Below are positions 63,601-64,000 of a stretch of DNA of 64,000 nucleotides, one piece after another; positions within the stretch are counted from its first letter, which is position 1, and each line of letters starts with the position of its first letter. The position numbers and the translations under genes were made by a program. Source of the DNA: an uncultured Parafilimonas sp. (GTDB lineage: Bacteria; Bacteroidota; Bacteroidia; Chitinophagales; Chitinophagaceae); NCBI GenBank assembly GCA_903882935.1, contig CAIRZB010000007.1:1-64000 (forward strand), written 5' to 3'. The notes beneath the pieces were generated by a model that saw only the letters and a program-made list of their open reading frames with translations, was not told the DNA's origin and searched no databases.

Positions 63601-63855
63601 GGCACCAACGGTAACTGTTTGGGTAGTGAAGTTTACCGCTGAAATTTCTAAAACATCCCCTGTTTTAGCTTTTACAACAAAAGCACCGTCTGGACCGGCG
63701 GCCACGGTTGCTTTGGAGCCTTGTACTTTGATGGTAGCAAACGGAACAGGGTCTCCATTTGTTTCTACAACCCGCCCGCTGATGTTTCGGGTTTGCGCAA
63801 TAGCCATTGTAAAAAGCAACAATAGCATTGCAGTTAAACTTACAATTTTTCTCAT
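60622..63855 (-). CDS. SusC/RagA-family TonB-linked outer-membrane transporter
   Basis: The 1077 residues have a signal peptide, a carboxypeptidase-regulatory-like domain (NISGRVVETNGDPVPFATIK, from 24), a TonB plug (about 115-235, with GLEVSTVNNG..., TLKGSSASAVYGSDASNG and IIVSTKHG), and a 22-stranded barrel ending in the terminal strand RIFSGTLSITF. It imports large nutrients across the outer membrane with energy from TonB. The SusD-type lipoprotein and DUF1735 protein follow. No glycosidase or regulator is in the operon, so the substrate cannot be named. Confidence 0.95.
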   Translation of the reverse strand: MRKIVSLTAMLLLLFTMAIAQTRNISGRVVETNGDPVPFATIKVQGSKATVAAGPDGAFVVKAKTGDVLEISAVNFTTQTVTVGAENNVLVKVTRTSTSLTDVVVTTGLGIQRQAKSLGYSTAKVSGGDIVAAKPISLANGLTGKVSGLEVSTVNNGLFAPTRITLRGNRSLTGNNTPLIVVDGAIYYADISTINPEDIGDITTLKGSSASAVYGSDASNGVIIVSTKHGLKGSAKTSVTVSTTAQAESISYMPELQTRFGSNGGETTVIDFNNLSYYIPYENQSYGPEYNGKTVPVGRPLSDGTQLFLPYKYLPNAKRNFFSTGVTTQQNISLQSSEENGSFFLSAQDVVSTAVMPKDEGRRDIFRIGGSKRYGMFSANYALSYTYKRTNTSNTGSVYQQVIESPTFIDLTKLKNWQTDKYSTPDGYYNDYYGNPWQTIDQYRNINTENDINGNLQLSLKPFKWLSLSYRASLNNINTKYEYKGLQIVYSPFTLSNTVMVYPTADGSGTVSYTTDPYGGGLKAIAQGDNPHPANYALATSNNLLFGNDFIVSVNTPIAKNFNFNGTAGYSYLDNQIGNFNVGINGSNALTFPVYNTSVYSNAPAVSGQGNYEARKLGLFGEATVDYKSLVYLHGSYRTDIDSRLSKDNRFIPYYDIDGSVVLSDLFKSITDNGVLNFAKIRVAHSLTGNVSPLAGGSQYIAYGAYATSPTLYAPSGFPYAASSLSGYANNPVIANPNIKPEKVTEDEIGLELGLFKDRLSVNASYYQSQTKDGIVYAQISRASGNVSALLNAAQTTNNGLEMDVKAVVVKSKDVTWSLGVNYTHNVSKVISITGSVPQLQLPGANPNAYAIIGNPYPVIQTFDWVRDATSGKVIVDAVTGEPSRSKKLTNFGASNPVDILGFTTSVSWKGFTLSATADYRGGHKIFNQVGQTIDHSGIGSTTALTGRQQFVFPNSVVMKDGKYVDNTSTVIDDANFNFWPTSYNGVGANYVISAAAWKLREVVLTYNFPKSWISFTKVAKSAAFTVSGRNLLMIRPSTNKWTDPEFSEDAGNGVGRTGLGQAPPTRIFSGTLSITF

Positions 63856-63949
63856 GTGACTATAGTTTTTAAAAAATTATGCGTGTAAATATAGCAGGTT
63901 GCGCTGAAATTCGTTAAAAAAAATTAACGCCCTGTTAATTTACATTTAA

Positions 63950-63957
63950 CAAAAGTA
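63950..63957 (-). promoter_or_regulatory. Candidate -7 promoter element of the SusC operon
   Basis: The minus strand reads TACTTTTG, a match to TAnnTTTG, about 95 bases before the SusC ATG. The long leader contains an inverted repeat CGTTAA-A6-TTAACG (about 63911-63929). No -33 element is clear. Confidence 0.45.
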
Positions 63958-64000
63958 GACATCAAGAAAGAAACTTATGCTGCACCAAAAAAATATTTTT

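Noticed and set aside
1-64000. tRNA, rRNA or replication origin
   Set aside because: I read the intergenic stretches and found no TpsiC-arm or cloverleaf pattern, no rRNA-like sequence and no DnaA-box cluster; a tool search could still reveal small RNAs.

Overview
The window comes from a member of the Bacteroidota, most likely the Chitinophagaceae or a close relative. The evidence is a SusC/SusD pair, a type IX secretion C-terminal sorting domain, a fused CcoN-CcoO cbb3 oxidase, DUF3098, DUF5916 and DUF3467 proteins, an alpha2-type glycyl-tRNA synthetase, and promoter elements of the Bacteroidota form TAnnTTTG. Most of it reads as ordinary chromosome. Accessory signs are a transposase fragment at the left edge, a toxin-antitoxin insertion at 19.2-19.7 kb, an orphan patch at 35.1-36.0 kb, and several families of short dispersed repeats. 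I saw no rRNA, tRNA or CRISPR array.

Layout. 0-5 kb: a truncated IS1595-like transposase, a 2-hydroxyacid dehydrogenase homologue, a tandem universal stress protein with a small coiled-coil protein, and nadB (quinolinate synthesis). 5-11 kb: glyS, a large secreted protein with a caspase/CHAT-like C-terminus, and divergent from it an OmpR-type response regulator and its histidine kinase. 11-14.3 kb: the translation operon rplM-rpsI-rpsB-tsf with a clear promoter, a leader hairpin, two repeat elements and a strong terminator. 14.5-24.6 kb: an alpha/beta hydrolase, an MBL-fold hydrolase, an Atg22-like MFS transporter, uppP, a PIN toxin with two paralogous antitoxin-like proteins, a DUF3098 protein, and a manganese module (MntR/DtxR-like regulator, Nramp-UspA fusion, GNAT acetyltransferase). 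24.7-33 kb: an alpha-glucan phosphorylase homologue, then the whole cbb3 oxidase operon ccoS-ccoNO-ccoQ-ccoP-ccoG-fixH-safE on the minus strand, with an FNR-like site upstream.

33-42 kb: a GH20 hexosaminidase, nagA and a nitrilase-family amidase, which together fit use of chitin or peptidoglycan amino sugars, followed by a 1215-residue T9SS-exported repeat protein. 42-50.4 kb: a LytS/LytTR two-component pair with a propeller sensor, a rhomboid protease, kdsB (lipopolysaccharide Kdo activation), a secreted CBM9-like protein and meaB. 50.4-64 kb: a very long TraB/GumN protein, a DUF5916 outer-membrane protein, a DUF3467 protein, a secreted protein of unknown role, and a SusC-SusD-DUF1735 nutrient uptake operon that continues to the right edge with its promoter.

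The most interesting leads are the secreted protein with a His/Cys dyad (6.7-8.8 kb), the toxin-antitoxin module with tandem antitoxin paralogues placed between DUF3098 and uppP, the glucan phosphorylase homologue whose PLP lysine is replaced by Thr, a dehydrogenase homologue without its catalytic Glu, and a dispersed repeat that has inserted in frame inside a nitrilase gene.
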